Part shown: positions 24,125-31,905 of the stretch, piece after piece
Layout: each line of letters opens with the position of its first letter
How positions within the stretch are numbered: the stretch's first letter is position 1
Translations under genes and position numbers: made by a program
Assembly: GCF_022179285.1 (NCBI RefSeq)
Contig: NZ_BPQO01000002.1
Coordinates: 310,001 to 374,000, forward strand
DNA: 64,000 bases
Direction of reading: 5' to 3'
Origin: Methylobacterium hispanicum
Lineage (GTDB): Bacteria; Pseudomonadota; Alphaproteobacteria; Rhizobiales; Beijerinckiaceae
Notes under the pieces: model-generated
Databases searched by the model: none
Told to the model about the DNA's origin: nothing
The model's input: the letters and a program-made list of their open reading frames with translations, nothing else

Positions 24125-25024
24125 TTACGTGCGCTGCTCCAAACCGGGCAGTTCGGCCTGGCGGTTGGCGACGGCGGCCTGGAGCCGGAGGGCCTGCCCG
24201 GGGCCGACGTACCAGCGCTGGCGTAGCCATTCGAGGCCCGGCTTCGTGACGTACGTCCGCCACTCCCGCCTCGTCGGCGTGACGTCGTGCCAGCGGATCT
24301 TCATGTAGCCCGACTTGCGCAGGTCGGCGCGGGGCTGGGCGAACCCGTCGGCGTCGAACAGGTAGCCCTTCTTGCGGAGCCAGGAGAAGAACAGCTTCTG
24401 GGGGGCGTCGATGGCCCGGGCCGCGGTCGACAGCGTGCAGAGCCCATCCGCGTCGAGGAATGCCTCGTAGGCCTCGATCTTGGGGCGGACCTCCTCGATG
24501 ACCGCCTCGGCGAACGCGGCCCGCTTCTCGGTGACGACGAGGGCCTGGCGGGTCTCGGCGACCTCGGCCTTGGCCGCGATCAGCTGCTCCGAGTAGCCGA
24601 GCAGGAGCGTCCGGAGGGAAGCGGGGTCGTTGAGGTCGACGGCCGGGACCTGCGTCCGGCGCCGGAGCTCCTCCTCCATGCGGTTGAAGGCGTCGATGTA
24701 GGCCAGCTTCCACTGGAAGGCCCTCTCGCCCGTGAACCCCATGACGATGAGGCTGAAGGCGTCCCGGTCGAGGCGGTAGGCCAGGACCTCGCGAGAGGCA
24801 CCGTTGCCGGTTCCGACCTCGTCGAGCATCGGCACAATTTTGTGCCCAAGAATCTCGGGGCTGCGGACCAGCGCGGTCCGCACGGCCACCAGGACGGCCT
24901 TATGGGTCCGCTTGAAGTAGGCGGCGATGTCGCGGGTGTCGGCCACAGCCTTGTCGCCGGCCAGGGCGACGGCGGGAAGGGAGGTCGTGGTAGAAATGAG
25001 AGCAGCCTGATTCACGGGTTCCAT
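24125..25024 (-). CDS. Phage regulatory protein, Rha N-domain plus KilAC antirepressor domain
   Basis: A 299-aa protein from the ATG at 25024. The N-terminal 25-130 region matches the Rha/ORF6N type (VADTRDIAAYFKRTHKAVL, DRDAFSLIVMGFTGERAFQW). A coiled coil at about 150-190 is followed by a KilA-C/ANT domain (YEAFLDADGLCTLSTAARAI, WLRKKGYLF and RKSGYMKIR). Such proteins are phage antirepressors or regulators of lysogeny. It lies downstream of the lysis operon after a 183-bp gap. This is one of the firmest phage markers of the island. Confidence 0.85.
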   Translation of the reverse strand: MEPVNQAALISTTTSLPAVALAGDKAVADTRDIAAYFKRTHKAVLVAVRTALVRSPEILGHKIVPMLDEVGTGNGASREVLAYRLDRDAFSLIVMGFTGERAFQWKLAYIDAFNRMEEELRRRTQVPAVDLNDPASLRTLLLGYSEQLIAAKAEVAETRQALVVTEKRAAFAEAVIEEVRPKIEAYEAFLDADGLCTLSTAARAIDAPQKLFFSWLRKKGYLFDADGFAQPRADLRKSGYMKIRWHDVTPTRREWRTYVTKPGLEWLRQRWYVGPGQALRLQAAVANRQAELPGLEQRT

Positions 25025-25207
25025 CCGTGTTCGGGTCAGGCCCCTGTCTTGGTGTTAGCGCACCGGCAGGGGCCGCCTCGCGGCGCGAGGTGCCCCCCAT
25101 GATACCGATTCGCACGCAACCCACCTGGCCCGTCGCTTCCGAGCCCCGCCGGCGCCGATGTGAACGCAGTTCTGCGTCGACGTCTGCTCAAGATTGAGCA
25201 CCCCCCG

Positions 25208-25441
25208 TCAGGCCTCCCGGGACGCTCCGCAGGCCCGCCCGGCATCCTCCGCCAGCTCGGGGAACAGGGCGCCGACGGCGAGCATGGCGAACACCGCCAG
25301 GTAGGCCTCGCCGGCCGCATCTGCCGGATTTCCGGCAAGGACGCCCCGGGCGGCCCGAAGCGCGTCCCGGGCGAACAGCTTGGCCTCCTCGACAGGCGTC
25401 AGCGCCCGGCGGCAGGGATCAGCCTCGGCCACGGTCGGCAT
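25208..25441 (-). CDS. Small hypothetical protein of the lysis operon
   Basis: A 77-aa protein, last of the tightly overlapping minus-strand operon; its start overlaps the upstream gene by 23 nt. It is Ala-rich and helical (VEEAKLFARDALRAARGVLA). The palindrome at 25322-25337 lies inside the gene and encodes AGNPA. No family recognised. Confidence 0.45.
   Translation of the reverse strand: MPTVAEADPCRRALTPVEEAKLFARDALRAARGVLAGNPADAAGEAYLAVFAMLAVGALFPELAEDAGRACGASREA
25322..25337. repeat. CCGGAAATCCGG palindrome, copy 3
   Basis: TGCCGGATTTCCGGCA lies within the small gene at 25208-25441. The 16-bp core is identical to the copies at 20434 and 27566. Confidence 0.75.
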
Positions 25442-25613
25442 CCTCTTCGTCGAGGGCTCGCACCGCCCGTTCGAGGGCGGCCTGCATGGCGTCGGGGAGG
25501 TCGCGGTCGGCCGGGAGGTCGAGGAACCAGCGCCTCGACCGGACGAGCTCCCGGGCGGCGTCGACGACGGCCCGCGCGGCCGGGGTGACGACGTCGGGGA
25601 CGTAGGCCCTCAC
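25419..25613 (-). CDS. Small hypothetical phage-type protein
   Basis: A 64-aa protein with a GTG start at 25613 that overlaps the stop of the preceding 28-codon frame (GTGA). It is helical and acidic at the end (ERAVRALDEEDADRGRG). No family recognised. Confidence 0.45.
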   Translation of the reverse strand: MRAYVPDVVTPAARAVVDAARELVRSRRWFLDLPADRDLPDAMQAALERAVRALDEEDADRGRG

Positions 25614-25696
25614 GCCGCCCTCGGGGGCCAGCGGGGCGGGTCGTAGAGGCAGGCCCCGATCAGGAACCCGACCATGAAGGCTACGGTGACGCTCAC
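25610..25696 (-). CDS. 28-residue membrane peptide
   Basis: A very short frame with GTG start at 25696 and TGA overlapping the next start. Residues 2-17 (SVTVAFMVGFLIGACL) are hydrophobic, followed by a Pro/Arg tail. It is kept because both ends overlap neighbours by 4 nt, the same pattern as the rest of this operon. Confidence 0.35.
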   Translation of the reverse strand: MSVTVAFMVGFLIGACLYDPPRWPPRAA

Positions 25697-25866
25697 GGGT
25701 GCCTCCGGCGATGGCGGGCGGCCTCCCGGGCGGCCGCGGCGACGTCGCCCCGGGCGGGGGCCGCGGCGACGGGCTCGCCCCGGAGCACCCGGTTGACGTC
25801 GGACGTGACGAGGGGCGCCGGCGCGGCCGCGAGGCAGTACAGGGCGACGAGGGCGACCGGGGTCAT
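25693..25866 (-). CDS. Small hypothetical protein with N-terminal hydrophobic segment
   Basis: A 57-aa product from the ATG at 25866, which overlaps the o-spanin stop by 4 nt. The first 15 residues (MTPVALVALYCLAAA) are a signal or anchor sequence; the rest is basic and ends in RRRHP. Function unknown. Confidence 0.4.
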   Translation of the reverse strand: MTPVALVALYCLAAAPAPLVTSDVNRVLRGEPVAAAPARGDVAAAAREAARHRRRHP

Positions 25867-26099
25867 TGGCCGGGCCTCGCGATGGACCTGACCGCGCCGA
25901 GCTTGCCCTGGCAGTCCCCGTGGGCCGCGCGCAGGTCGGTGACGTGGACGGCGACGTCGCGCTGGGTGCCGCCTCGGCGCCAGGCCAGCGCGCCCTGGCA
26001 GGTCAGGAGCTCGTCCGGGATCTCGGCGAGGGAGCCGCCACGGCTTTGGCAGCCGCCGAGGGCGAGTGCTAACAGAGCGGTGGCGATGATCGGCTTCAC
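25863..26099 (-). CDS. Rz1-like outer-membrane spanin lipoprotein
   Basis: A 78-aa product from the ATG at 26099. The signal sequence MKPIIATALLALALGGC ends in a lipobox (LGGC, Cys17), so it should be a lipoprotein. The mature part holds two further Cys (LTCQGALAW, GDCQGKLG). It overlaps the inner-membrane spanin by 4 nt. This i-spanin/o-spanin pair normally fuses inner and outer membranes in the last step of phage lysis. The start and lipobox are clear; the identity rests on context. Confidence 0.65.
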   Translation of the reverse strand: MKPIIATALLALALGGCQSRGGSLAEIPDELLTCQGALAWRRGGTQRDVAVHVTDLRAAHGDCQGKLGAVRSIARPGQ

Positions 26100-26476
26100 T
26101 GTCCGGCCTCCAGGGCATCGCGGAGAACCGGGGCGACGGGACCGTCGTCGGACGCCGGGGCGCGCCGGATGCGGTCATGGGCGGCCGCCGTCGCGCGGGT
26201 CCGCTTGGCCGCGGCCTGATGCTCGCGCTGGAGGGACTCGACGACGCGACCGCGGACCTCGGCGAGCTCGCGGGCCTCGGCGAGGTCCCGGCGGGTCGAG
26301 GCGACCTCATCCCGCAGCCGGGTGACGTAGGCGACACCGACGAGGATCACCGCCACCAGCGCGACCGGCACGGCCAGCCGGGGCACGTAGACCGCTGCCA
26401 GGACGGCGCCCGCCGCGGCGGCCAGCGCCGCAATTCCGGCAGGCGTCAGGGCAAGGGCGAGCGCCAGGTCGAGCAT
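26096..26476 (-). CDS. Rz-like inner-membrane spanin
   Basis: A 126-aa protein from the ATG at 26476. The N-terminal 50 residues contain hydrophobic segments (LAVPVALVAVILVGVAYV is the last) followed by a periplasmic coiled coil (RDEVASTRRDLAEARELAEV, QREHQAAAKRTRATAAA). The C-terminus ends in APVLRDALEAG. Rz-type spanins have this make-up, and the adjacent lipoprotein gene fits Rz1. The double hydrophobic N-terminus is longer than in lambda Rz. Confidence 0.6.
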   Translation of the reverse strand: MLDLALALALTPAGIAALAAAAGAVLAAVYVPRLAVPVALVAVILVGVAYVTRLRDEVASTRRDLAEARELAEVRGRVVESLQREHQAAAKRTRATAAAHDRIRRAPASDDGPVAPVLRDALEAGQ

Positions 26477-26769
26477 CAGACGTGCACCCCGGCGCGCAAC
26501 AGCTTGATGCGGAGCCGGTAGGAGTGGACCGCCAGGGCGGTGTCGGCGGCAGCGAAGATCTCGGCCTCCAGGCGGTCCGCCATCTCAGGCGCGCCTGCCG
26601 CATGGAGGTGGTCCCCGATCCTGCGGGCCACGTCGAAGACCGCTTCGGGCTCGGGGTCGGGGCCGTCCATGGGCTTGTACCGGGTCGCACGCAGTGCCCG
26701 CGTGAGCTCCTCGGTCACGTCAAGCTCGGCCTTGGTCCAGGCGGCAGCTTCGAGGGCTTGGGCGTCCAT
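26476..26769 (-). CDS. Hypothetical protein of the lysis operon
   Basis: A 97-aa soluble, mostly helical acidic protein (WTKAELDVTEELTRALRATR, AGAPEMADRLEAEIFAAADT). It overlaps the i-spanin start by 1 nt. No membrane segment and no recognised family. Confidence 0.5.
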   Translation of the reverse strand: MDAQALEAAAWTKAELDVTEELTRALRATRYKPMDGPDPEPEAVFDVARRIGDHLHAAGAPEMADRLEAEIFAAADTALAVHSYRLRIKLLRAGVHV

Positions 26770-26770
26770 G

Positions 26771-27070
26771 TCATTGAACCTCTCCGGCGCGACGCGCCAT
26801 GCGGGCGAGGTCCGGGTGCAGGGACACCGCCTCCTTGGGCTTCTGGGTGAAGGAAACGAACCGTGGGTCGGCCTCGGTCGCCGGGGGGATCACCGTCCCG
26901 GGCGAGAGCTCGAAGACGGTCCCCGGGGTCAGGGTCAGGCTGGTGAGGTCCCGGCAGGGGCAGGCCGGGGGCTGCGCCCGGGCGACGAGGACCTCGCGGA
27001 CGGCCTGGACGAGGACGCACCAGCCGATGAGGGTGCAGGCCGAGACGGCCAGGATCGCGGCGGTCGACAT
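26771..27070 (-). CDS. Small protein with N-terminal membrane helix
   Basis: A 99-aa protein from the ATG at 27070, overlapping the endolysin stop. The N-terminus (AAILAVSACTLIGWCVLVQA) is one membrane helix; a CPC motif (ACPCRD) and a Pro-rich tail follow. The position beside the endolysin hints at a lysis-accessory role, not shown by sequence. Confidence 0.5.
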   Translation of the reverse strand: MSTAAILAVSACTLIGWCVLVQAVREVLVARAQPPACPCRDLTSLTLTPGTVFELSPGTVIPPATEADPRFVSFTQKPKEAVSLHPDLARMARRAGEVQ

Positions 27071-27654
27071 CAGATTCCCTTCAGGCAGAGAGCGCGTTCC
27101 TCGGCGCGCCGGCGGGTCAGGCCCTTCGAGACCTGGCCCTTGGCCTTGTTCCAGAGGAGGAAGGCGTCGCAGGACGCGCGGGTGTTGCCGGCGTTCGCCT
27201 GCCGGGCGACCGACGAGCCGCAGTAGCCGGCCCAGCCGATGTTGTAGGCGAGGCTCACGTGGGCGGCGTACCGCTCGACCGGCATCGTCACCGCCGACGG
27301 GACGCAGGCCTCGACGTGGGAGGCGAACTCGTCGAGGCGCTGGGTGAAGAGCGCGTTGCACTCGGCGACCGTCTTGGTCATCCCCATGCGGACGCCCTGG
27401 GTCTCGCCCCAGCAGATCGTGGGAATGCCGACGATGTCGCGGTAGGCCGTGGTCCGGAGCGCCTCGAAGCCCCCGACCAGACCGGTGCACGCCGCGGCGG
27501 CCGCCGGCACCAGGAGGATGCGCGACGGCTTCCGGCCGGAGGTCCTCGAACGGGTGACGGCAACCGTTGCCGGATTTCCGGCAACTGCCCGGGGCGCTGC
27601 GTTGGCGGTGCCGACGGCGACCGCGACGCCGAGGCTGCGAAGGAAGGCGAGCAT
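27070..27654 (-). CDS. GH24 endolysin (T4-lysozyme type)
   Basis: A 194-aa muramidase from the ATG at 27654. The T4-type catalytic motif is intact: Glu in GGFEALRTTAY, Asp 9 residues later (YRDIVG) and Thr 6 residues after that (PTICWG). It cleaves peptidoglycan glycan strands at the end of infection. An N-terminal region of about 45 residues plus a hydrophobic Ala-rich stretch (VPAAAAACTGLVGG) suggests export by a signal anchor. The palindrome at 27566-27585 lies in the N-terminal coding part (encoding AGNPA). Confidence 0.85.
   Translation of the reverse strand: MLAFLRSLGVAVAVGTANAAPRAVAGNPATVAVTRSRTSGRKPSRILLVPAAAAACTGLVGGFEALRTTAYRDIVGIPTICWGETQGVRMGMTKTVAECNALFTQRLDEFASHVEACVPSAVTMPVERYAAHVSLAYNIGWAGYCGSSVARQANAGNTRASCDAFLLWNKAKGQVSKGLTRRRAEERALCLKGI
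27566..27585. repeat. CCGGAAATCCGG palindrome, copy 4
   Basis: GTTGCCGGATTTCCGGCAAC, a perfect 20-bp match to the extended form of the copy at 20434, inside the endolysin gene. Confidence 0.75.
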
Positions 27655-27887
27655 CAGGCCTGGTCCCCGGAGAGGTGCCGGTTGGCGAGGAAGGGGAGGA
27701 CGAGCGCGCCGAGCGAGACGACGGCGGTCGCCACCGCGAACACAGGCGGGCTGAAGGGCGGGTCGGCCGCCAGGCAGGACATGCCGGCCTGGACCGCGGA
27801 GAAGACGAACCCGGCGCCGGACAGCCAGACCACGCGGCTGTGCTTGGCGACCGTCTTCGGGTTCGGGACGAGCTTGGGCTTGCGCAC
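27654..27887 (-). CDS. Holin-like small membrane protein (DUF7940-like)
   Basis: A 77-aa protein whose stop overlaps the endolysin start. The N-terminus KLVPNPKTVAKHSRVVWL resembles the KLVPN..R pattern of a phage holin-like family, and two membrane helices follow (LSGAGFVFSAVQAGMSCLAA, and VFAVATAVVSLGALVLPFLA). Position just before the endolysin supports a holin role. The neighbouring membrane proteins at 27890 and 28228 are alternative candidates. Confidence 0.6.
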   Translation of the reverse strand: MRKPKLVPNPKTVAKHSRVVWLSGAGFVFSAVQAGMSCLAADPPFSPPVFAVATAVVSLGALVLPFLANRHLSGDQA

Positions 27888-27889
27888 GG

Positions 27890-28228
27890 TCAGGACCTCC
27901 GGCGGTTCGAGCGGGGCGGCCGCGGCGGCCGGGGCGGTGACCCGTCGCCGTCGTCGTCGTCACGACCGAACCGACGAAGGATCTCGCCGTGGTCGTGGAG
28001 GGCGCGGGTCAGGTCGGTGCCGGTCCGGACCAGCGTGAACCCGAGGTCCCGGTCGGCGGGGTCGAGGGCGATGCGGGGAAGCGCGAGGGCCTGCTCCGGC
28101 GGCCGGCGGGCTTCCTTGATCCGCGCGAGCACGTACGTGCCCCCGGCGAGCACGCCGCCGACGGCGACGGTGCCGATGGCCTTGAGGGCGTCGGCGGGCA
28201 GGCCGATGAAGGTGGCGACGAGGTCCAT
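27890..28228 (-). CDS. Small membrane protein of the lysis operon
   Basis: A 112-aa protein from the ATG at 28228. One membrane helix near the N-terminus (ALKAIGTVAVGGVLAGGTYV), then a soluble region and a tail of Asp and Pro/Arg (RDDDDGDG, SPPRPPRPPRS). Its start overlaps the upstream stop by 1 nt. Family not recognised; a holin or antiholin role is possible. Confidence 0.45.
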   Translation of the reverse strand: MDLVATFIGLPADALKAIGTVAVGGVLAGGTYVLARIKEARRPPEQALALPRIALDPADRDLGFTLVRTGTDLTRALHDHGEILRRFGRDDDDGDGSPPRPPRPPRSNRRRS

Positions 28229-28677
28229 CAACGGGCGGCCCTCCGGACGATGGCGGCCCGGGCGTCGTTCGTGCCCTGGTCCCAGATGGCGCGAACGGCG
28301 CAGTAGGCGTCGACGAGCGCGAGGACGCCGTAGGCGCCGACGCCGGTGTTCCAGCCGGGGTAGCCGTCCCGGGCGAGGAGCCACGCCAGACCGGTCCAGA
28401 CGCATGCGCCGACGGCGGCGGTGACGAAGCGGATCGAGGGGCTGTGTCGCTTGTCCCCGTTCGCCCAAAGGCCGAGCATGCGGACAACGGCCACGCCCAG
28501 GAGCGAGGCTCCCCAGGTGCCCTCGGGGGCGATGGCGGAGAAGGCGTCGAAAGTCGGACGGGAGAACGTCGCCCCGGGGAGGAGCAGCGCGAGCGCGACG
28601 CCCGCCAGCACCAGGGCCGCGACCCATTCGGCCTCGCGGCGCTGATGATAGCCCTGGAAGGGGAGACCTCGGTTCAC
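28228..28677 (-). CDS. Multi-pass membrane protein of the lysis operon
   Basis: A 149-aa protein with about four hydrophobic segments (AALVLAGVALALLLPGATF, LLGVAVVRMLGLW, RFVTAAVGACVWTGLAWLLA, VGAYGVLALVDAYCAV). It starts 4 nt inside the upstream gene's end. Family not recognised. Confidence 0.5.
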   Translation of the reverse strand: MNRGLPFQGYHQRREAEWVAALVLAGVALALLLPGATFSRPTFDAFSAIAPEGTWGASLLGVAVVRMLGLWANGDKRHSPSIRFVTAAVGACVWTGLAWLLARDGYPGWNTGVGAYGVLALVDAYCAVRAIWDQGTNDARAAIVRRAAR

Positions 28678-28976
28678 GATGCGGACCCCTTGCCCTTGCC
28701 GGACGGGCCAGGCGCGGCCGCCGGGGCGGGGTCCGCCTCCGGGACCGGCTCGGACACGGGATCGGACGGGATGGCCTCGAACGTGTCCGGGAACGGCGAC
28801 GGCGGCAGGAGCTCACCGTGCTTGACGATGCCTTGGCCGCCGCAGCGACCGCAGTGGACCTCGGACCAGTCCATGCCGGGGCGGATCACCGCCAGCATGC
28901 CAGTCTTGCAGGTTGTCGGGTCGGGGCAGGCGTCGAAGGGGAAGGGACGGTCGGGACGGTCGGGACGGTCGGTCAC
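28674..28976 (-). CDS. Hypothetical protein with cysteine motif
   Basis: A 100-aa protein using the GTG at 28976, whose GTGA overlaps the upstream stop. It starts with a repeated DRPDRPDRP and has cysteines (DACPDPTTCKTG and HCGRCGGQGIV) that look like a zinc-binding ribbon. The C-terminal half is Pro/Glu-rich and probably disordered. Function unknown. Confidence 0.5.
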   Translation of the reverse strand: MTDRPDRPDRPFPFDACPDPTTCKTGMLAVIRPGMDWSEVHCGRCGGQGIVKHGELLPPSPFPDTFEAIPSDPVSEPVPEADPAPAAAPGPSGKGKGSAS

Positions 28977-29371
28977 GCCTGGTACTCCGCGTCGAGGCAC
29001 GTGCGCTGGCGCCGGGGCGGCACAGGCGTCGACGGGCCGGTGGGCAGGAGGTCGGCGCGAAGCTTCCGGGCCAGAACGGTCACCACGGCCCCGTCGGCGA
29101 TGACGAGCTTCAGGCCCGTCTGGCCCTCGATGACGGCGCAGGCCCCGTTGGCGACCCCGAGGCCGCCGACGATGCTGAGGCGCCGGCGAATGGCCGCGAC
29201 GTTGACCCGGCGGGCCTGCAGCGCCTTCACGGCCTCGGCGTCGTCGCCGTCGACCACGACGCCCAACGCCCGCTCGGCGTACCGGCGGACGGCATGGTCG
29301 GTGGCACGGGCGCGGACGCCGTCGGGATTACCGCGCTGGGCGGTGGTGGCGGTCGCAGGGGATGGCTGCAC
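28973..29371 (-). CDS. Hypothetical protein, first gene of the lysis operon
   Basis: A 132-aa protein. The GTG at 29371 is chosen because AAGGAG lies 6 nt upstream; an ATG further upstream would add an Arg/Pro-rich lead that looks non-coding. The folded middle (DHAVRRYAERALGVVVDGDD, VNVAAIRRRLSIVGGLGVAN, LKLVIADGAVVTVLARKL) suggests a small alpha/beta domain. No family recognised. The operon promoter should lie in 29372-29489. Confidence 0.5.
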   Translation of the reverse strand: MQPSPATATTAQRGNPDGVRARATDHAVRRYAERALGVVVDGDDAEAVKALQARRVNVAAIRRRLSIVGGLGVANGACAVIEGQTGLKLVIADGAVVTVLARKLRADLLPTGPSTPVPPRRQRTCLDAEYQA

Positions 29372-29489
29372 GAGACGCTCCTTGTGCAGGAAGCGTCCCC
29401 CCGGGGGCCGTATTCGGCCAGATGCGCGGAGCGATGTCGTAGGTGCGGCGGTCCCCGGGAAGGCTACCCGCGAGGGAACCAAAACGAGA

Positions 29490-29526
29490 GAGCCCCGCCG
29501 GCGCGAGGTGCGCAGCAGCGGGGCTC
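29490..29526 (-). terminator. Terminator of the polymerase-like gene
   Basis: GAGCCCCGC (29490-29498) pairs with GCGGGGCTC (29518-29526). On the minus strand a TCTCGTTTTGG tract follows, ending the transcript of the gene at 29549-31507 before the lysis operon. Confidence 0.7.
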
Positions 29527-29548
29527 AAGCTGTGGTGCAGCTACCGGG

Positions 29549-31507
29549 TCACCGGATGCCCGCAGTGTAGGGCCACGGGGCGCGAGGGACAATGCCAGAG
29601 GGCAGCCCGGGGGCCACTTTTGGAGAGGGCGCGACGGGAGGCGTGTACGGGTCGTGCCCGGCGGCGATGAGGTCCTGCGCCATGGGGCGGAGCATGACCG
29701 GCATGCCACGGACCGGGGTGCCATCGACGTCGTAGATGACGTGAGGGTGCGGTGCGGGAATGGCGACGACGGCGGGATGGCAGGTGGTCATGTCGAGCCT
29801 CAAGGTCGGACAGAGACGGTCAGGGATGGCAGGTGAAGGGTCGCGAGGGTCTGATGAGGTCGAGACGGTTGAGGGGGCTGTACGGCCCGCCCTGGACGTC
29901 GGCTCGGGAGTAGGTTCCGAGGTGCTGGTGCGAGGGTCGCTAGATACGTCCTGCAAGGGCCAGGGGACGGCGAGGACGGCATGTGCGAGGATCCGGGTAG
30001 AGGTGCGCGGCTCCGGGTAGGAGACCGCGACGGACGCCTGCGGTCCATCCTGAGAGGGCGCGGGTGCGAGGGTCCGGGTAGAGACCGGGGGCTCGGACGG
30101 GGCCTCCCCGGAAGGGCCGGGGACCTCCACCGCGCCACGGTCCCGAGGTTCCACGGAAGCGTTCCCGAGGGGCTCCGCCCCCGGGCCGCCCGCCCCCGGG
30201 GGGGCATAGTGTAGGCGAACGACGGGATAAGTCGTTGTGCTCGTTCCAGAAAGCTTGTTGCGGGTCCGCTCCAGGACCTCGCCCATGACCCCCTTGACGA
30301 ACCCCTCGTGGCGGCCCGGGACGGAGAAGCTATCGTGCACCGGCAAGCACGGGATGCTCGCCTTCGCGCAGGCATCCATGACCTGTCCGGCCATCTCGGC
30401 GTCGATGCGCATGAGCCTCACGCCGGCGTCGCTGCCGAACATCGCCCTGATGGGCTCGTGCCGCTCCTCGATGCGGGAAAGGACCTCCGCGGTCTGGTCC
30501 CATGTCATCCGGCGAGGCCATGCCGGCCGGCCGTCCTTGCCCGTCTCTCGCCGCTTCAGCATCAGCGACCGGATGGTGGCGGTGCGGTCGGCTGCGTTCA
30601 TGTAGGCGTTGACGGCCATCTTGAGCTGACCGCGTCGGACACCCGTGGCGCCCCGCACCTCATAGGCGTCGCCGTCGAGCCGGGCGCCGCACATGGCGTA
30701 GGCGAGGTCGAGGTGCAAGCACCGCCAATCCGGCTCCTTCGCGCAGACAGCCTCACCGTTCAGGAGGAGCTCGGCCCGGCGCGCCGCCGGCAGGTTGCTC
30801 CACGGCCCGTACATGCGACCGTGCAGGTCGAAGCTGCGCCGGGCGAACATCTGGACCATGTGCGGGAACTCCTGGTGCAGGACACAGGTCCATTCGCCCT
30901 TGTCCGAGAGCGCCCACCAGTGGTGGTCCGAGAAACGCCAGAGCCCCTTCGCGACCGCCGCCGGGTCGACCGACAGACCGATGCCGGAGATGGCCTCGTT
31001 GCGGCGCTCCATTTTCCGCACGATGCGGTCGACCTCCTGGGCGCGCGGAAGCGGCATTGGATCGCCGTTCTCGTCCCGGAGCAGCACGGGCACGCGCGGG
31101 CGCCGGTGCTCGACGGCCTCGCCTCGCAGCGCCTCGACGAGGGATTCGGTCGCCCAGAAGGCCGACTGAAGCCGGTCCCGTTCCTCCTCGGCAAGGTGGG
31201 CGCCGGGCTTGGCCCTGAAGCTGCCGAGTAGCCCCCTGTCGGTGAGCGCATCGACCGTGCCGAGCACCCTGGACCGGCCGAAAGGGGTGCCCTCGTACCT
31301 GTCCAGCTTCCACCACTCGCCCGAGCGCGAATACGAGATGCGGCCGCCGCCACCATCGTGCCGGACGAGGGCCTGGCCGATGATGGCGCGCTGGACGGCG
31401 CGGTCGTCGCGCGTGCGACCGCGAGGGATGCCGAGGCGCGCGAGAGCGCTCTCCGGCACGAGATGGGCGAAACTCAAGGGCGCGTCGTCGCCCTGGACGA
31501 AATGCAT
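29549..31507 (-). CDS. Phage-type replication protein with family-A DNA-polymerase-like palm motifs
   Basis: A 652-aa protein from the ATG at 31507. Residues 1-200 are of unknown fold. A GRMYGPW segment (230-236) is followed by KEPDWRCLH (Asp260, position of polymerase motif A), a basic helix RRGQLKMAVN (Arg292, Lys296, Asn300, similar to the R-x3-K of motif B) and PVHDSF (389-394, Asp392, like motif C VHDE). That order and spacing suggest a palm domain of a divergent family-A DNA polymerase; this is my reading, not an established family match. The last 200 residues are Pro/Ser/Thr-rich linker. No exonuclease or primase domain is seen. Confidence 0.55.
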   Translation of the reverse strand: MHFVQGDDAPLSFAHLVPESALARLGIPRGRTRDDRAVQRAIIGQALVRHDGGGGRISYSRSGEWWKLDRYEGTPFGRSRVLGTVDALTDRGLLGSFRAKPGAHLAEEERDRLQSAFWATESLVEALRGEAVEHRRPRVPVLLRDENGDPMPLPRAQEVDRIVRKMERRNEAISGIGLSVDPAAVAKGLWRFSDHHWWALSDKGEWTCVLHQEFPHMVQMFARRSFDLHGRMYGPWSNLPAARRAELLLNGEAVCAKEPDWRCLHLDLAYAMCGARLDGDAYEVRGATGVRRGQLKMAVNAYMNAADRTATIRSLMLKRRETGKDGRPAWPRRMTWDQTAEVLSRIEERHEPIRAMFGSDAGVRLMRIDAEMAGQVMDACAKASIPCLPVHDSFSVPGRHEGFVKGVMGEVLERTRNKLSGTSTTTYPVVRLHYAPPGAGGPGAEPLGNASVEPRDRGAVEVPGPSGEAPSEPPVSTRTLAPAPSQDGPQASVAVSYPEPRTSTRILAHAVLAVPWPLQDVSSDPRTSTSEPTPEPTSRAGRTAPSTVSTSSDPRDPSPAIPDRLCPTLRLDMTTCHPAVVAIPAPHPHVIYDVDGTPVRGMPVMLRPMAQDLIAAGHDPYTPPVAPSPKVAPGLPSGIVPRAPWPYTAGIR

Positions 31508-31905
31508 GGAGATGATCCGTTGACCCGGTCTCGCGGCTCGACGGGGCACCACACCCGACGCGCGAACCCAAGCATCGTCCGCGCGTCGCAAGCATTTGAA
31601 AAGCCCGGGCAATCGGGCTCGGAAGGCAGGTCCGCAGACCACCCCTCGCAGAAGGCGGGGAAACGGGGTCTACGCCGGCCTCAAGGAACGGATGGGTCGC
31701 CAGTCGGAAAATAAAAATCCCCCCATCAGGCGAGCCTCCCTGGGCGCATCGGATGGCTGTTTCGCGCAGAAAAATTGCTCGGGGCGATGCGCCCCCTAGG
31801 AAAGGCCTTGCAATCCTGCCGACCAGCGCGTCGCGACCGGCTTCGGCGGGTCCGGCGGTCGCGTAGCCTGGAACGGGGCACGCATGCTCGGGCACCCTGC
31901 CGGGC
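31508..31905. other. Divergent gap between polymerase-like and tail-like genes
   Basis: This 398-bp gap holds no gene. It contains an AT-rich patch near 31710 and an inverted repeat at 31742-31794. It is the probable promoter region for the two divergent genes. Confidence 0.5.
31742..31794. repeat. 10-bp inverted repeat with 33-bp spacer
   Basis: GGGCGCATCG (31742-31751) and CGATGCGCCC (31785-31794) are perfect complements. A run AGAAAAATTG lies between them. It could be a regulator site or a loop-out structure. Confidence 0.6.

Noticed and set aside
28946..28976. 10-bp tandem repeat GGACGGTCGG as a CRISPR-like or regulatory array
   Set aside because: It is only three units, lies in the coding start of the gene at 28674-28976 (encoding DRP repeats), and has no spacers.
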